Of a stretch of 5,295 nt of DNA, positions 4,878-5,295 are shown piece by piece (within the stretch, counting starts at the first letter, position 1; each line of letters starts with the position of its first letter). A program made the translations under genes and the position numbers. This DNA comes from Candidatus Melainabacteria bacterium. Lineage in GTDB: Bacteria > Cyanobacteriota > Vampirovibrionia > 2-02-FULL-35-15. The stretch is from the NCBI GenBank assembly GCA_023250175.1, contig JAHFBD010000165.1, positions 1-5,295 of the forward strand, read 5' to 3'. The notes under the pieces were generated by a model. The model made no database searches. It had not been told where the DNA came from and was given only the letters and a program-made list of their open reading frames with translations.

Positions 4878-5057
4878 TTACTCCATCTCTACCATTTGAA
4901 TTATTAACCAGTCTATGAATTCACGTAATTCCTTCTCATTAAAGATAGTAAATGCACTTTCAAGTATTAAATATTTCTTGTTAAGCTTAAGAATAGTTTT
5001 AGTTTGGGCTACCGCTTTACCTTGTAATCTAAAAGTTTCGTTTTTAATTAGCGACAT
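4878..5057 (-). CDS. Hypothetical 59-aa protein
   Basis: A 59-codon minus-strand frame runs from ATG 5057-5055 to TAA 4880-4878, ending 2 nt before the 85-aa gene. It starts MSLIKNETFRLQGKAVAQTK and has a beta-rich first half. It ends in an acidic helix (NEKELREFIDWLIIQMVEME, residues 40-59). The composition is protein-like and the spacing fits the operon. A slightly longer frame exists on the opposite strand (4915-5124) but is isolated and against the direction of every other gene, so this one is preferred. There is no clear Shine-Dalgarno. The family is not recognised. Confidence 0.72.
   Translation of the reverse strand: MSLIKNETFRLQGKAVAQTKTILKLNKKYLILESAFTIFNEKELREFIDWLIIQMVEME
4881..4884 (-). 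promoter_or_regulatory. Shine-Dalgarno of the 85-aa gene
   Basis: The mRNA reads GGAG 5 nt before the ATG at 4875, within the last codons of the 59-aa gene. It supports the chosen start and translational coupling. Confidence 0.6.
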
Positions 5058-5112
5058 AAATAAACTTTCTAAGTGCTACTATTGCTTTTTTAAACCCAGC
5101 TTCCAAAGTCTC
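5044..5112 (-). other. Open +1 frame downstream of the 49-aa ORF
   Basis: The 49-aa frame stops at 5092-5090. The +1 frame is open from 5112 to a TAA at 5046-5044 and encodes a helix-like, protein-like run (GFKKAIVALRKFIYVAN). It overlaps the start of the 59-aa gene by 14 nt, in keeping with the operon, and fills the otherwise odd 32-nt gap at 5058-5089. It could be the true C-terminus of the preceding ORF reached by a frameshift, a sequencing indel, or chance. A TTG at 5106 could start a 20-aa peptide, but that is weak. Confidence 0.3.
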
Positions 5113-5239
5113 TTAAAGCATTAACTTTAGTATGATATTCCAATTCTTGTTGTGTATTTGGAAATAGTGGAATATACATTCTACTTAATACTGTCATGAT
5201 ATACAGTTCAATTTTTGAATTAATCCATTTTTTAAACAT
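5090..5239 (-). CDS. Hypothetical 49-aa protein, possibly frameshifted at its end
   Basis: The frame starts at ATG 5239-5237 and ends at TAA 5092-5090. It begins MFKKWINSKIELYIMTVLSR, an amphipathic and basic start with a moderately hydrophobic stretch (about residues 10-25, too polar to be called a membrane helix). It continues with a polar helix (NTQQELEYHTKVNALRDFG) and stops shortly after. The ATG is immediately preceded by a T and a run of ten As rather than a Shine-Dalgarno. The stop leaves a 32-nt gap before the next gene, which is unusual here. The +1 frame carries a plausible continuation, so the end of this gene is uncertain. The family is not recognised. Confidence 0.55.
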   Translation of the reverse strand: MFKKWINSKIELYIMTVLSRMYIPLFPNTQQELEYHTKVNALRDFGSWV

Positions 5240-5295
5240 ATTTTTTTTTTACTCTTTCACATAAAAAGATCAGGAATACTTTTTTTACACCTATC
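5232..5295 (-). CDS. C-terminal fragment of a gene entering from the right edge
   Basis: One minus-strand frame is open from the right edge to TAA 5234-5232. It gives about 20 residues with a hydrophobic part (VFLIFL) and a basic end (ERVKKKYV). Its stop overlaps the start of the 49-aa ORF by 8 nt, similar to other junctions in the window. A second frame stops at about 5257 and the third stops at once, so this is the best candidate but the fragment is too short to be sure. It reads through the run of ten As at 5250-5241. Confidence 0.35.
   Translation of the reverse strand, partial: IGVKKVFLIFLCERVKKKYV

Noticed and set aside
4915..5124. Plus-strand ORF of 69 codons
   Set aside because: Competes with the 59-aa minus-strand ORF, which fits operon direction and spacing and ends 2 nt before the next gene.

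Overview
The window looks like part of a phage (or phage-derived) early or replication-region operon in an AT-rich genome, roughly one third G+C by eye. Every gene I can support lies on the minus strand and reads right to left. Genes are mostly very short and packed head to tail: four pairs share an ATGA stop/start overlap, and most of the rest are separated by 0-5 nt. The recognisable proteins are typical of phage recombination or replication regions. The host cannot be named from the sequence. Purine-rich Shine-Dalgarno sequences are clear at only a few starts, and A-rich leaders are common. TAA, TGA and one TAG all serve as stops, so the standard bacterial code fits, with one possible exception noted in the findings.

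Right part (5295 to about 3036, transcribed first): a fragment running off the right edge, a 49-aa ORF and a hidden 59-aa ORF lead into an 85-aa protein of a phage-type small family. Next comes a 193-aa protein with a von Willebrand factor A (VWA) domain and a complete MIDAS metal site. Three unknown proteins follow (167, 61 and 104 aa). The 61- and 104-aa genes are in the same frame, separated by one TAG and one further codon.

Middle (3000 to 2807): two tandem microproteins of 33 and 28 aa. Each is essentially one membrane-spanning helix, and their charge patterns predict opposite topologies.

Left part (2768 to 1): a DNA-recombination module. It holds a Cas4/RecB-like PD-(D/E)XK nuclease with four cysteines suited to an Fe-S cluster, two small zinc-binding proteins and a Sak4-like RecA-fold ATPase. 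After it come a 90-aa unknown protein, a third one-helix membrane microprotein (29 aa) and a zinc-ribbon-like protein cut by the left edge.

Together, the nuclease and ATPase probably process and anneal or exchange phage DNA ends, with the zinc proteins as likely nucleic-acid-binding accessories. The VWA block has no recognisable partner ATPase within the window, so its role is open. Six small ORFs (29, 33, 28, 59 and 49 aa, plus the left-edge fragment) come from my own translation of the minus strand; they fill what would otherwise be gaps. No tRNA, rRNA, CRISPR array, insertion sequence, or convincing promoter or terminator was seen.
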